Positions 1-12,375 are shown, counted from the first letter of the stretch. The stretch: DNA of 64,000 nt from Ursus arctos (GCF_023065955.2 NW_026622764.1:75943333-76007332); one strand, 5' to 3'. Numbers and translations: made by a program. Notes: a model not told the origin generated them from the sequence alone.

Positions 1-148
1 ACAGGCAACAACTCCAGTGGATCTCAAGGAACCACACTGAGTGAAACAAGCAACAAAATTCCATTTATATAACGCTCTTGAAATAACAAGCGTATAGAAG
101 TGAAGAATAGATGAGTCAGGGCTTGGGAAGTGGAGAATGGAGTTATAA

Positions 149-500
149 ATGGAGAGCCTGAGAGAGCCCTGTGGTGATGGCACCGTTCTGTACCTTGATT
201 GTGGTGGTTACACAATTCCACACGTGACAAAACTACATGGGAAACTATACACACTAACAAGTGAATGCATGCAAAACTGTGAAATTGGAGTAAGCGCTAG
301 GTTGTACCGAAGTCGCTTTCCTGGCTTGGTGTTGTACTATGGTTGTGTAGGATACCACCACGGGGGGGAACACGGTGAAGGATACACAGGGACCCTCAGT
401 ACTTTTTTTTTTTCAACCTTCTGTGAAGCCCTAATTCCAAATAAGTTGGAAAAAAGTTGGAAAAAGCAAGTTGCAGAATAAAGTGTATAGTATGGTTCCT
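149..500 (+). repeat. L1 3'-UTR remnant
   Basis: The text resembles the 3' end of old mammalian L1 elements: a GGTGGTTACACAAT block, then TTGTACTATGGTTGTGTA, then a GGGGAACACGGTGAAGG block, ending near an A-rich segment. It is 5' truncated. The 110-residue open frame at 149-481 is a chance opening in this repeat. Confidence 0.6.
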
Positions 501-518
501 TTTTTTTTTTTTTTTTTA

Positions 519-712
519 AGTATGCTATGGGTGGCTCAGTCGTTTAAGCAGCCAACTCTTGACTTCAACTCGGGTCATGATCTCCGGGTCGTGGGATCGA
601 GCCCTGTGTCAGGCTCCAGGCTCAGTGGGGAGTCTGCTTGAGGATCTGCTCTCCCTCTGCTCCTGCCAGCTTGCTCTCTCTCTCTCGAACTAAATAAATC
701 TATTTTTTTAGA
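519..712 (+). repeat. SINEC (tRNA-derived carnivore SINE)
   Basis: It has the diagnostic GGTGGCTCAGTCG head with A and B box remnants, a CT-rich tail and AATAAATC. The copy is diverged and lacks the first head bases. Confidence 0.85.
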
Positions 713-719
713 AGTACAT

Positions 720-1478
720 TATACACACACATGCGCATGGGTTTGTATGTCTGTAAGTTTTATATTCATAGGAAAACACCTAAGGGTAGACAGCAAATTG
801 TTCCTACTACTTAGCCCTGGGGACAAGGAGGCAAGTGGGAGCGGGCTGACACAGCAGGAAGACTTTCACTGCTTCCTCCACATGTTTGCACACTGTTTAG
901 ACTTCTTTCTCAATGGACTTTTATACTTTTAGTAACCGATAAGAAATTTTGTGAGTGGTGCTTTTAAAACAGGAGGAATACAGGCTGTAAGAATGGCCAA
1001 GAAATTGTCACCTCCCTTTTTAAATAATGAAATCTAAACATCATAGGTATCAGCTCAATAAAATTTCTGTGGCATCAAAATAAATACAAAGTAACATCTG
1101 CTTCTTAGAAACTTCAACAAACCTTAGTTGTCAACATAAACAAGGAGCACAATCAACAGAAACATCCTTGACTGTGGAGATAAAGCTACCTGGCTAGAAT
1201 CAGACTCTAAGCCCTAAGGCTTTCAGGATCTGCACTGACACCACAAATAATGCTCTTGACTTCAGGTAGGGACAATTTATTGAACATAGTATAAGAGGAA
1301 TTTAGGATTGTGGCTAGAAATAAAGTTAATGTGAAACAATAATATATATGATCTTTATTGTGCTGCTCATACAGATTACTCACATGGGCAGATTATTCAT
1401 GTTCAAGTTAAAATATAAGGAAGGAAGAAAAATGGATGGAATAGGAAGTCTTTCTTTTTAACAACACCCTTTTTAAAG
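720..1478. other. Gene-free stretch, probable old L1 3' debris then no recognisable element
   Basis: Positions 740-940 loosely resemble an L1 3' UTR, with TGGACTTTTATACTTTTAG near its end. From about 940 to 1478 I recognise nothing. The sequence is AT-rich with no plausible coding exon. Confidence 0.35.
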
Positions 1479-1492
1479 AAAAGCAAAAAGGG

Positions 1493-1692
1493 GGGCGCCT
1501 GGGTGGCTCAGTCGTTAAGCGTCTGCCTTCGGCTCAGGGCGTGATCCCGGCGTTCTGGGATCGAGCCCCACATCGGGTTCCTATGCTGGGAGCCTGCTTC
1601 TTCCTCTCCCACTCCCCCTGCTTGTGTTCCCTCTCTCACTGGTTGTTTCTCTCAAGTTAATAAATACAAAATCTTAAAAAAAAAAAAAAAAA
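1493..1692 (+). repeat. Young SINEC, full length, with target-site duplication
   Basis: It starts GGGCGCCTGGGTGGCTCAG, carries the AGCGTCTGCCTTCGGCTC variant and ends in a long A tail. It is flanked by AAAAGCAAAAAGGG at 1479-1492 and 1693-1706. Confidence 0.95.
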
Positions 1693-2438
1693 AAAAGCAA
1701 AAAGGGCAGCAAGTAAGAAAAATAATATGAGGAATCAAAGCTTTGAAGTTTCTGGCTTCTGGTATGAGAAAATGTGAGTTTCCATTATAGAGAAGGTTAG
1801 CGAGAAAGTAGATGCTTTGAGGTGGAATAGAGAGTTTGGTTTTGAACATCTTAACTTTGAGATAACATGCAGGTAAAGATGTCAAATAATTGGATGTTCC
1901 AATCTGGAGCTTATAAGAGATATTAAAAATTCTGTGCATCAGATCTATAGACTGGAAATGATCACCAGTAATGGCAAATGTGTAGATAAGTATGTAAAAT
2001 TCTATTTTATCTTAATTTCTCTAAAAGCTGTGCTTGTTTAAAACAAAAAAATTATAATGCTATATTGTGAGATTTGTAACATTAAAAGCACAAAAAATGG
2101 GTTGGTAAATGAAACTATACAGTCGTAATGAAAGTAGTATAATATTAACTGTAAGTAGACTGATAAAGACAGATTTCATAATTTCTGGAGAAACCACTAA
2201 AAAATACTGCTGAGTGGTATAGCCTAAAAGTGAACAGAGGAGCCAAAATGGAATAATAAGAAATGTTAACCCAAAAGAAGTCAAGGGAGGAACTGAGACA
2301 CAAAACCAAATAAGACTAATAGAAAACAAATAGCAAAAAGCAGACCTTAATCATAACTTAAACGTAAACATACTAAATACTACAATGCAAAGATATTAAT
2401 TGTCAAATTGGATTTAAAAGAATAAAAGCAAGACCCTA

Positions 2439-2624
2439 GGGGCACCTGGGTGGCTCAGTCAGTTGGGCGTTTGACTCTTGATTTCAGCTCAGGTCATGAT
2501 CTCAGGGTCATGAGATCCAGTCCTGCAACAGGCTCCGTGCTGAGCATGGAACCTGCTTAGGATTCTCTCTCCCTCTCCCTCCGCCCCTTGCCCTGCACTC
2601 GCACACACACTCTCTCCCTCTCTC

Positions 2625-2655
<31 letters not shown>

Positions 2656-2656
2656 C
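2439..2656 (+). repeat. SINEC, full length, inserted in L1
   Basis: GGGGCACCTGGGTGGCTCAG head, (CA)/(TC)-rich body and a long A tail. It is flanked by CAAGACCCT at 2429-2437 and 2657-2665. Confidence 0.93.
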
Positions 2657-4325
2657 CAAGACCCTATTATATGATTATATGCTGTCTCTAAGAAATGTAT
2701 TTAAAACACAAAGAAAAACTTCAAAGAAAAAGGATGAAAATACTATAAGTCATGCAAACATCAGTCATCAACTAAGATGTACTTTCATAATGATAAAAGA
2801 TCAATACTTCAAGAAGGCGTAATACTTACAGATTTACATGTGCCTAATTACAAAGCTTCAAAATACATGAAGTAAAAACAACTAAAGACAAACCTAGAGA
2901 CATGGTTGCAATACTTTGCCTTTCTTTATAATTAATAAAATGCCTATACCTAAAGTCAGAATATAAAGAATATAAAGAGTTGAATGACACTTACCCACCC
3001 TGACCTAACTGACATTTACAGAACAGTACAGTCTTCATTAACACATGGATGTTCACTAAGACCACATGGTAAGCCATAAAAAATTTTCAAAAATTTTGGA
3101 AAGACTGAAATATTTTTCAATGTCTTATTACCGTGACAGAATAAAATTAGAAATTAATAGCAACAAAACATCTAAAAACTTGTTACCCTTCTTGCATGGT
3201 TACATATTTATATAGATACTAGCAGAAACACCAGTCATCTTGGCCAGAGGTCAGACTAATTCACATCAAGGACATCCAGAATAACATTACAGTATTAGCT
3301 CCCCCGCCCCGTGCCTAACACCTTGCAGACAATGCAGGTCAGATGGTATAAACCTACATATGTGGTGGGAAAACTGTACTGTCAGACAGGAATCCTGAAA
3401 TAGGAATTTCTCCACTTACATCAAATTTCTGTGCTCCTAAGAGAGAAGACAGGATCCTGGGTCCTTACCCCTTGGAATGTATTTCCCTGGAGGGGAGACT
3501 AATAGGAAGATAAAGTTCGACATCACTCCTGAGACTTCTGAGATCTGGGTGATTCAGTCACCCTTTCCATGAGCCTCAACCCCTACTCTAGAATATAACC
3601 ATTTGGCTCCCAAAAAGATCAGAGATTTATTATCTTTTGGGTGGCAACAAGTAGTTCTACCTTTCAGGCAAAAATGACTGCAAAGTAATATGTGAAAATA
3701 TTTCTGGGGTAATTAAAAGTAAGCATCTTAAAATCAATTTTATAGCTCAGGAGGTCAAGAGTTTGCAGGAATATTGAAAAAATTCAGGAAGGATTTGTCT
3801 TTTCATAGCCCATAAATATACCAATGGGTGAAGAAAGAAATCACAAAGGAAATTAGAAAATATTGTGAACTGAATGATAATGAAAATACAAAATATCAAA
3901 ATCTGTCTTGTGCAGCTCAGGCAGTGCATACAGGAAATTTACAGATTTAAATGCTTATGTTTAAAAGAGAGACTTCTAAGTGGATCTGTCTAAATTAAGA
4001 GGCCAGAAAAGAAAAGCAAATTAAACTCAAATGAAAAGAAGGTAAAAATAAGGAGCAGAGAATAATGATGTAGAATACAGACAAAAATACAAAACTAACA
4101 GAACCAGAAGTTCTCTGGAAGAGCTACCAAAGTTGATCAGTAAGGTCTGGATCAATACACAAATTACTAATATCAGTAATGAAGAGGGTACTCACTACAG
4201 GTCCTACTGATGTCAAGAGAATAGAAAGAGAATATTATGAACATTATGCCAACGAATTTGATAACTTGGATAAAACAGATAAATCCCTAAAGGAACACAA
4301 CTTACTATCAAAACTGACAAGATGA

Positions 4326-4521
4326 GGGGCACCTGGCTGGCTCACTCGGTTAAGCCTCTGCTTCGGCTCAAATCGTGATCCCGAGGTCCTGCTGTCATCA
4401 GTCCTTCCTGCTCCCTGCTCAGCGGGGAGCCGGCTTCTCCCTCTGACCCTCTTCCTGCTTGTGCTTTCTCTCTCTCTCTCTCTCAAATAAATAAATAAAA
4501 TCTTTAAAAAAATTTTTTTAA
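4326..4521 (+). repeat. SINEC, full length, inserted in L1
   Basis: The GGGGCACCTGGCTGGCTCAC head and an AATAAATAAAATC tail are present. There is a 16-base direct repeat, AAAACTGACAAGATGA, at 4310-4325 and 4522-4537. Confidence 0.94.
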
Positions 4522-4895
4522 AAAACTGACAAGATGAAACAAAATCTGAGTAGCAAAGAGTGAATATGTGATCAAAAACTTCTCCACAACTTCCAGTTTC
4601 AGAACAAGAATGAATAAAGGTATTACTCCCACTAAGTTCAACTAAAATTTCTGGGTATTATGTAGAAGTAGAAAGCAAACATAAGTAGTGTCTGAAAAGT
4701 GAAGAGAAGGAAGACCATTTAGGAACCTCGGGACCCAAGAAACAACATGACAGTTCCCTAGGTTTTCTTTTTGCCTCATATATCTAATACTGGGTGTTGG
4801 GGAAGCTGGCAGCGTGAAAACACCAATGGGAGCAGACACAAAAAGCCTGATCTCTAGCCAAAAGACCAAGAAAGGAGCAACCTACCAAGACAAAA

Positions 4896-4899
4896 CTCT

Positions 4900-4938
<39 letters not shown>

Positions 4939-5109
4939 TAAAGATTTTATTTATTTATTTGAGAGAGAGAGCATGAGCAGGGGGAGAGGGAGTGGGAGAA
5001 GCAGACTCCCCACTGAGCAGGCAGCCCAATGCGGGATTCAATCCCAGCCCCGGATCATGACCCTAGCCGAAGGCAGATGCTTAACCAACTGAGCCACGCA
5101 GGCACCCCC
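4896..5109 (-). repeat. SINEC, minus strand, with (TTTA)n tail
   Basis: A (TTTA)n run at 4897-4940 leads into AAGATTTTATTTATT and ends with CTGAGCCACGCAGGCACCCC, the reverse complement of the SINEC head. Confidence 0.9.
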
Positions 5110-6489
5110 AACACAAAACATTTAGACAGTAACTACGTTACTGAGTCAAACAGCACACTTACACACAGAAAACAAATGCAGCCTTACCCTTATCCTATCA
5201 GCAAAGCCCAGTGAAGAACCTAGATTTCTATCTCAATCAGCTGTAATGAGGTGCCCCCCCTTTCCTGGTGGGGTGGTATAAGAAAAAACCAGGTGGAGAA
5301 CTGGAACTTTCACCACAATCCAATAATAATGAAACCTCATCTCTTCCACAGTAACATTAGAGACTACAAATGGGGAGGGGAGCAATAATGAGGCACCTCT
5401 TCAATAACCGGACTTGTTGTCAGTGAAAGCCTACTGGGGATCCCAAAGTACCACCTCTACCCAACAATAATGAGGTACTCCTTCTCCCCAGTAGAGTGTC
5501 AAATGGAAAACCTGGACTTTCACACCCATTTGGCAGAAATGAGACAGTACCTATTTCCTTGGAGGGACAGTGTCAGAGGAGGCCAGCTAAAACAGAAGAT
5601 TTAAGTAAGACCCAAGGTCACATAATACCTAAATTATCCAAGATACAATAAAAAGTCAATCACACCAAGAACCAGAAAAACCTCAACTTGGAGAAAATAC
5701 AACAGGCACAGACACTGAGATGTTGGAGTTATCTGACAAGAATTTTAAAGCAGTCATCATAAAAATGTTCCAGTGAACAATTATAAATACTACTGAAACA
5801 AATGAAAAATAGAAAGTCTCAGCAAAGAAATAGAAGATATAAAGAAGAAACAAATGGAAGTTATAGAACTGAAAAATACAATAACCGAACTAAAAAACAT
5901 AATGGATGGATCAACAGTAGAATGGAGGGAACAGAAGATTTAGTGAAGTTGAAAATAGAATAATAGAAATTACTCAATCTGAACAACAGAAAATGAACTC
6001 AGGGTCAGGGGAGGGAGGTGAGTACAGTGCCTCAAGGACCTGTGGGACTATGACAAAAAAATCTAACATTCCCTTTATTGGAGTTCAAGAAGAAGAGGAG
6101 AAAGAGTGTGGGGCTGAAAAAGTATTTGTAGAAGTATGATTGAAAATTCCCCCAATTTGACAAAATACATAAATCTACAGATTTAAGAAGTTGAGTGAAC
6201 CCCAAATCCAAGCCAACACCCATCGTAATCAAATTTCTGAAAACTAAAGACAAAGGAAACAATTCTTGAAAGCAGTGAGAGAAATGACATCTTACCCACA
6301 GGGGGAAACAAGTTGAATGGCAGTGGATTTGGATTTCTCGTCTGAAAACAAGAAGCAAGAAGGAAGTGACACATTTTTCAAGTACTGGAAGAAAGAGCCA
6401 TCAATGCAGAATTCTTTATCTGGTGAAAATATTGTTCAGAAATAAAAGAGAAATCAAGACTTTCTCAGACAAATGAAAATGAAGTGAAT

Positions 6490-6623
6490 TCGTGGTGACA
6501 GATCATAGCTGCACTTGTGAGCACAGCGTAAGGTACAGACTAGACATTGAATCACGGTGTTGTACACCTGAAACTAATGTAACATTGTGTGTCAACTACA
6601 CTTCAATTTTAAAACAGTATGTG
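6490..6623 (+). repeat. Short 5'-truncated L1 3' end inserted in ORF1 of an older L1
   Basis: The block contains GTTGTACACCTGAAACTAAT and GTGTCAACTACACTTCAATT, typical of an L1 3' terminus. It is bounded by GTGAATTC on both sides (about 6484 and 6624), consistent with a target-site duplication. The older L1 resumes immediately after it. Confidence 0.65.
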
Positions 6624-8534
6624 AATTCATTGCCAGCAAACCTACTCTGAAAGAATGCCTAAACAGAAAAGAAATGATGAAATAAGGATTCTTGCAACAT
6701 CAGAAAGAAAGATGGAAGGAGCAACAATTTAGAGTTGGCTCCATGCTACATGTGATGAAAAACTGGCTGCAGCGGCCATAACTGCTAAACTTGGAAGATT
6801 TGTATCCAATAGAAATATGAAGGATCTTTATCCCAGCCCTTCAAGAAAAAGCATCATTGCACCCCAAGGACTCTCAGTGGATCACAGAACATTCCCTGAA
6901 CCAACCACAAGTGCAGGTGCGTGCTGTGCTCACTGGCTCCATTCTTGAGATGCAGGAAGAGCCCCACCTGAAGCAAACGACTGAAAAAGGAGAGATAATT
7001 TCCTGGAAGAAAGTCAGAGACTTGTTCGCAGGGGGAAAAAATATGTTCTGGAAAGCAATTAATAGAAGGAATAAATAAATAATGACGAATAGCAAGATGG
7101 AAAAAAAAAAAAACCTTCACCACAAAGAAAACACCAAATTCTGATTGTTTCATTGGAGAATTCTATCAAACGTCTAAAGTAATAATACCATTTTTACATA
7201 AATCTTTCAGAAGGTAAAGGAGAAAGCTCTCAACTTATTTTAGATATGGCATAACCCAATACTGAAACTAACAAAGGCATTACAAAAAATAATTAAGTTC
7301 CCACATAAACATAGGCAAAATAATCCTTAACCAAACAAAGCAAAGCAAATCCAGCAATATATATAAAAAATAATATATATCACGACCAAGTGGGTTTTAT
7401 CTCAGAAACACAAGATTGGTTAAACATCTTAAAATCAATCAATATAACCTAACATATTACCTGAATAATAGAGAAAAACCAAATGATTATACCAGTGGAT
7501 GCAGGAAAAGCATTTTACAAAATTCAGTATCATTAATGGTAAAAATGCTCAGGAAACCAGGAATACAAGGGAACAAGGCAAAATGTCCACTCTCATCACT
7601 TCTACTCACTGTAATACTGGTGGTTCCTATCCCACTCTGGAGGTCCTGTCCCATTTGGTAAGGCAAGAAGAACAAATGAAATGCAGAAGGAACAGAAAAT
7701 AAGCAAAACTATCCCTATTTGGGGATGAAAATTCCTTTAAAAATTCCAAGGAATCAGTAACTATGAAAAAAACTGCTATAACAAATAAGATTAGCAAGAG
7801 CTCAGGATACAATATCAATATCAAAAATCAATTTTATTCCTATATATGAATATCAGAGGCATATAATAGTTATAATAAATTAAAGGAAATGAAAGTTTTC
7901 TACACTGAAAACTGCAGAACATTGCTGAGACAAACAAGATTAAATAAATGGAGAGAGAGAACACATTCATGGAGTGGAAGACTCAATATTTTCAAGATGT
8001 CAGTTCTCCTCCAGATTTATTTGTAGATTCAATACAATCCTAACTCTGATCATAGCAGGCTTTTTTTATGTTTAAGAAACTGAGAAGCTGATTCTAAAAT
8101 GTATATGGAAACACAAAGACCTAAAAGAACAAAAATAGCTTTGAAAAAGAAGAACAAAATTGTAGGAGTTACACTTCAAAATTTACCCTGAAGCAAAAAC
8201 AATTGAGACAGTGTGATATGGGCATAATTACAAAACAAATGATGGAACAGAGTCGAGTCCAGAAATATATGCACATTCATATAGTTGATGCATTTTCAGT
8301 AAAGATGCAATACGAATTTAATGGGGAAGTATTTTTGAACAAACAATACTGAACCAACAGAGTATCCAAACGTAAAACAAAAGTGAACATTGATTCCTAT
8401 CTGATAACATACACAAAAGAATAGGAGAGATAGAGCATCCAGTTAAATATACGAGGTAAAACCAAAAAGCTTTTAGAGGGCAAAATAGAAGAAAATTTTC
8501 AGTATTGGGGCACAGGTAAAGATTTAGAACCCAA

Positions 8535-8650
8535 GGGGTGCCTGGTTGGCTCAGTCAGTAGAGCGGTAGAGCACGTGACTCTTGATCTCAGGGTCATGAG
8601 TTCAAGCCCCACATTGGCTGTAGAGCTTACTTGAAAACAAAACAAAACAA
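8535..8650 (+). repeat. Short SINEC-like copy (tRNA head only)
   Basis: GGGGTGCCTGGTTGGCTCAG head and a GAGTTCAAGCCCCACATTGG B-box region, followed by an (AAAAC)n tail. The CT-rich body is absent, as in older carnivore SINE types. Confidence 0.85.
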
Positions 8651-10374
8651 AAAACCCCAAAGCAGTAACCAAAAAATTGATAAATTAAACTTTGACAAAA
8701 CTGACAAATTCTAACTGAAAAACTGTTAAGAAAATGAATTAGACAGGTCTCAGACCGTGAAGAAATATTCACAAAACCTTTCTGACACAGGACTTGTATC
8801 CAGAATATATATTAAAAAAACAACTACAATTCATTAATAAAAATCTAAACAAGTGCAAAAGACTTGAATAGGGTCTTCAGAAAAGAAGCTACACAGATAG
8901 CCAAGATGTATGTTAAAATATGCCAAACATTATTAGTCATCAGACAAGTACAAATTAAAACCACTCTGATACATTGCAGGTAGGAATGTAACCTGCTCTA
9001 AAACCACTTTGGGAAATATCTGACAATTTTTAAAACAGCTTTTTAAGGGATAATTAACATAGAATAAAGTGCACATACATAGAATGTGCATTTTGATAAG
9101 ATTTTACATATATACAGCCATGAAATCATCACCACAATCAAGATAAAAATATCCACCACGTACAAAAGTTCCTTATGCCAGTTTGCAGTCTCTTCCTCCT
9201 GCCTCTCCCTGCCTACCCATCTCTAAACCCAGGCAAACACTGATCCGTCACTATAGCCTAGCTTGCATTTTCTAGAATTTCATATAAATGGAATGTACTT
9301 TATGGGGTCATCTAGCTTTTTTCACTCAGCCTAATTATTTAAAGATTCACTCATAGTATTGTGTTTATCAGATCATTCATTTGTATTCATTTGTACGAGG
9401 ATATACCACAAACTGTTTATCCATTCATCAATTGAAAGTTACTTGACTTGTTTCTAGTTTTTTATTAAAACAATAGAGCTGATACGAACATTTAGGTACA
9501 GGCCTTTCTATGGACACATGCTTTCATTTGTCTTAGGTAAATACCCAGGAGTAGAGTGGCTGAATCATGATAATTGTATGTTTAAATTTTAAGAAACTTC
9601 CAAACTGTTTCCAAATTGGCTGCAACATTTTACATTCTTACTGGTATATAAGCATTCCAGGTGCTCCATACCCTTCATGACACTTGGTATTGTCAGTCCT
9701 TTAATTTTACACATTCTAATCGATATGTAGTGGTGTATCGTGGTGGTTTTAATTTCCATTTCCCTAATGACTAGAGATATTGAGCATTTACTCATGGGTT
9801 TTTGTTTTTGTTCTGCAATCCATTTATTTTCTTTGATGAAGTGTTTGTCCAAATATTTTGCCCATTCAGAAAATTAGGTTGTTTTCTTGTTATTGAATTC
9901 TAAGAATGATTTACATATTCTGGATCGGAGTCCTTCATCAGATATTTTTCTTCCAGTCTTCGGCTTTTCCTTTCATTCTTTTAACAGAGTCTTTCAAAGA
10001 ACAGTTCTTAATTTTGATGAATTCTAATTTATCAGTTTTGGATTTTATAAATCATGATCTTCATACACTTTTAAGAAATCTTTGCTTAACCCAAGTTCAC
10101 GAAGAGTTTTCCCCTATGTTTTCTGTGGGAAATTTTATACAAATTTTAGGTTTTATATTTAGTCCATGATCCATTTTGAAGTAATTTTTGGATGTGGCAT
10201 GAAACTCAAATGGAGAGACATTTTTTGCATATGAATATTCATTTGTTCCAGCGCCATGTTTTGGAAAAGATCACCCTTTCTTCACTGAGTTTCCTGTGTG
10301 TATCTGTTAAAAATTAATAGACTATATACATGTGGTCTCTTTATGGACCTTCCATTTTATTTATCTATTTGTAC

Positions 10375-10505
10375 TTTTTTTTTTTAAGTAGGCTCCACAC
10401 CCAGCATGGAACCCAATATGGGGGCTTGAACTCACAACCCTGAGATCAAGACCTGAGCTGAGATCAGAGTCAGATGCTTAACCAACTGAGCCACCCAGGT
10501 GCCCC
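10375..10505 (-). repeat. SINEC, minus strand, short type
   Basis: A T tract and AAGTAGGCTCCACACCCAGC lead to CTGAGCCACCCAGGTGCCCC. CTATTTGT flanks both ends. Confidence 0.88.
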
Positions 10506-10896
10506 TATTTGTTTATCTTTATGTCAACACCACGCTCTCTTAATTACTGAAGCTCTACATTAAGACTTGAAATCAGGCAGTAGTAAGTCCTCCAACTTTG
10601 TTTTTCTATTTCAAAATTGTTTTGGCTATTCTAGGTCCTTTGAATTTCCATATGAATTTTAGAATTAGCTAGTCGACTTCTAAAAATAAGAAAAAAATCC
10701 TATTGGGACTTGAAATGGGATTGTATTGATACTACAGTTTTGGTAAAATAGGCATAGTTACCTTATTGGCTTTTTTCTGACCAAGGTGCAAAGAATCTCT
10801 CTTCATTTCTTTGATTTCCCTCAAACACTTTATTATTTTCACTGTATGGGTTGTACATTTTTTTCAGACTTACTCTAAATATTTCATATATTGTTT

Positions 10897-11245
10897 AAAG
10901 ATTTTATTTATTGGGGCGCCTGGGTCAGCGGTTAAGCGTCTGCCTTGGGCTCGGGGCATGATCCCGGCGTTGTGGGATCGAGCCCCACATCAGGCTCTTC
11001 CGCTATGAGCCTGCTTCTTCCTCTCCCACTCCCCCTGCTTGTGTTCCCTCTCTCACTGGCTGTCTCTATCTCTGTCAAATAAATAAATAAAATCTTTTAA
11101 AAAAAGATTTTATTTATTTATTTGAGAGAGAGAAGAAAGAGACCATGAGCAGGGGAAGGGGCAGAGGGAGAGAGAGAAGCAGGCTGCCTGCTGAGCAGGG
11201 AGCCCTATGGCAGACGCTTCACCAACTGAGCCACCCAGGTGCCCA
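10897..11245 (-). repeat. SINEC, minus strand, split by a younger SINEC
   Basis: The T-rich tail side is at 10897-10911 and the rest at about 11104-11245, ending CTGAGCCACCCAGGTGCCC. ATTTCATATATT occurs on both outer sides as its target duplication. Confidence 0.85.
10912..11103 (+). repeat. Young SINEC, plus strand, inserted in the tail of another SINEC
   Basis: GGGGCGCCTGGG head, AGCGTCTGCCTTGGGCTC and AATAAATAAAATC tail. AAGATTTTATTTATT on both sides marks its own target duplication inside the older SINE. Confidence 0.9.
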
Positions 11246-11261
11246 GCATTTCATATATTTT

Positions 11262-11344
11262 AAAGAAGTCTCTACACCCAACATAGGGTTTGAATTGCCA
11301 ACCCTGAGACCAAGAGTCACACGACTGAGCCAGCCAGGCACCCC
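11262..11344 (-). repeat. Old short SINEC, minus strand
   Basis: AAGTCTCTACACCCAACATA through CTGAGCCAGCCAGGCACCCC. It is an older, shorter copy adjacent to the nested pair. Confidence 0.75.
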
Positions 11345-11391
11345 TCAAGTATTTCACATTTTTAGTACTACTGGAAATGGCATTTTATTTT

Positions 11392-11593
11392 ACTTTTTTT
11401 TTTTAAGATTTTATTTATTTATTTGACAGAGAGAGACACAGCCAGCAAGAGAGGGAACACAAGCAGGGGGAGTGGGAGAGGAAGAAGCAGGCTCCCAGCA
11501 TAGGAGCCTGATGTGGGGCTCGATCCCAGGACTCTGGGATCATGCCCTGAGCCGAAGGCAGACACTTAACGACTGAGCCACCCAGGCGCCCCA
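11392..11593 (-). repeat. Young SINEC, minus strand
   Basis: A T tract and AAGATTTTATTTATTTATTT lead to GAGCCACCCAGGCGCCCC. It is full length and little diverged, and lies in the poly-T end of the L1 that follows. Confidence 0.93.
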
Positions 11594-11599
11594 TATTTT

Positions 11600-12365
11600 A
11601 CTTTATTTTTTTTAAATAATGTTTTATTATGTCATGTTAGTCACCATATAGTATATCCTTAGTTTTTGACATAGTGTTCCATGATTCATTATTTGCGTAT
11701 AACACCCAGCGCACCATGCAATACGTGCCCTCCTTAGTACCCATCACCAGCCTATCCCAATCCCCCACCCCCCTCCCCTCTGAAGCCCTCAGTTTGTTTC
11801 CCAGAGTCTATAGTCTCTCATGGTTCATTCCCCCTTCTGATTACCCCCCCCTTCATTCTTCCCTTTCTTCTCCTACCGATCTTCCTGCTATTCCTTATGT
11901 TCCATAAATGAGTGAAACCACATGATGATTGTCTTTCTCTGCTTGACTTATTTCACTTAGCATGATCTCCTCCAGTCCCATCCATGTTTCTGCAAATGTT
12001 GGGTAATCATTCTTTCTGATGGCTGAGTAATATTCCATTGTATATATGGACCACATCTTCTTAATCCAGTCATCTGTTGAAGGGCATCTTGGCTCCTTCC
12101 ACAATTTAGCTATTGTGGACAATGCTGCTATGAACATTGGGGTGCATATGGCCCTTCTCTTCACTACGTCTATATCTTTGGGGTAAAATACCCAGTAGTG
12201 CAATGGCTGGATCATAGGGTAGCTCGATTTTTTAATTTTTAAGGGACCTCCACACTGTTTTCCAAAGTGGCTGTACCAACTTGCATTCCCATCAACAGTG
12301 TAAGAGGGATCCCCTTTCTCCACATCCTCTCCAACATTTGTTGTTTCCTGCCTTGTCAATTTTTG
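11600..12365 (-). repeat. Carnivore L1 3' end, minus strand, nested in the older L1
   Basis: The plus strand carries TGTTCCATGATTCATTATTT, GAGTAATATTCCATTGTATA and CAATGGCTGGATCATAGGGT, the antisense 3' part of a young carnivore L1. GGAAATGGCATTTT on both sides (about 11369 and 12366) is its target-site duplication. It encodes an ORF2 C-terminal relic on the minus strand. Near-identical sequence recurs at 58903-59820. Confidence 0.85.
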
Positions 12366-12375
12366 TGGAAATGGC

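Larger units (their letters stand above)
2060..4640 (+). repeat. Old L1 fragment, 5' half of ORF2 region, plus strand
   Basis: Stretches at about 2400-3170, 3780-3960 and 4080-4320 match the endonuclease-to-reverse-transcriptase part of L1M-type ORF2 by eye (for example TATGCTGTCTCTAAGAAATG and AACATTATGCCAACGAATTT). All frames are broken by many stops, so it is a dead copy. Two SINEs are inserted (2439-2656 and 4326-4521). Confidence 0.7.
4640..9030 (+). repeat. Long old L1 (L1M type): 5' region, ORF1 remnant, ORF2 remnant, plus strand
   Basis: Approximate parts are: 5' UTR-like sequence at 4640-5580; degenerate ORF1 at 5580-6740, including GAACTGAAAAATACAATAAC and AGACATTGAAGAAG-like blocks; and degenerate ORF2 at 7100-9000, including CACGACCAAGTGGGTTTTAT and AAACTATCCCTATTTG. 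Many stops and frameshifts make it inactive. It is interrupted by SINEs at 4896-5109 and 8535-8650, by a short L1 3' end at 6490-6623, and by an unassigned segment at about 6740-7085. Confidence 0.75.

Noticed and set aside
1493..1570. tRNA gene candidates (A-box and B-box sequence in many places)
   Set aside because: All lie at the heads of SINEs and lack a proper cloverleaf; they are tRNA-derived SINE promoters, not tRNA genes.
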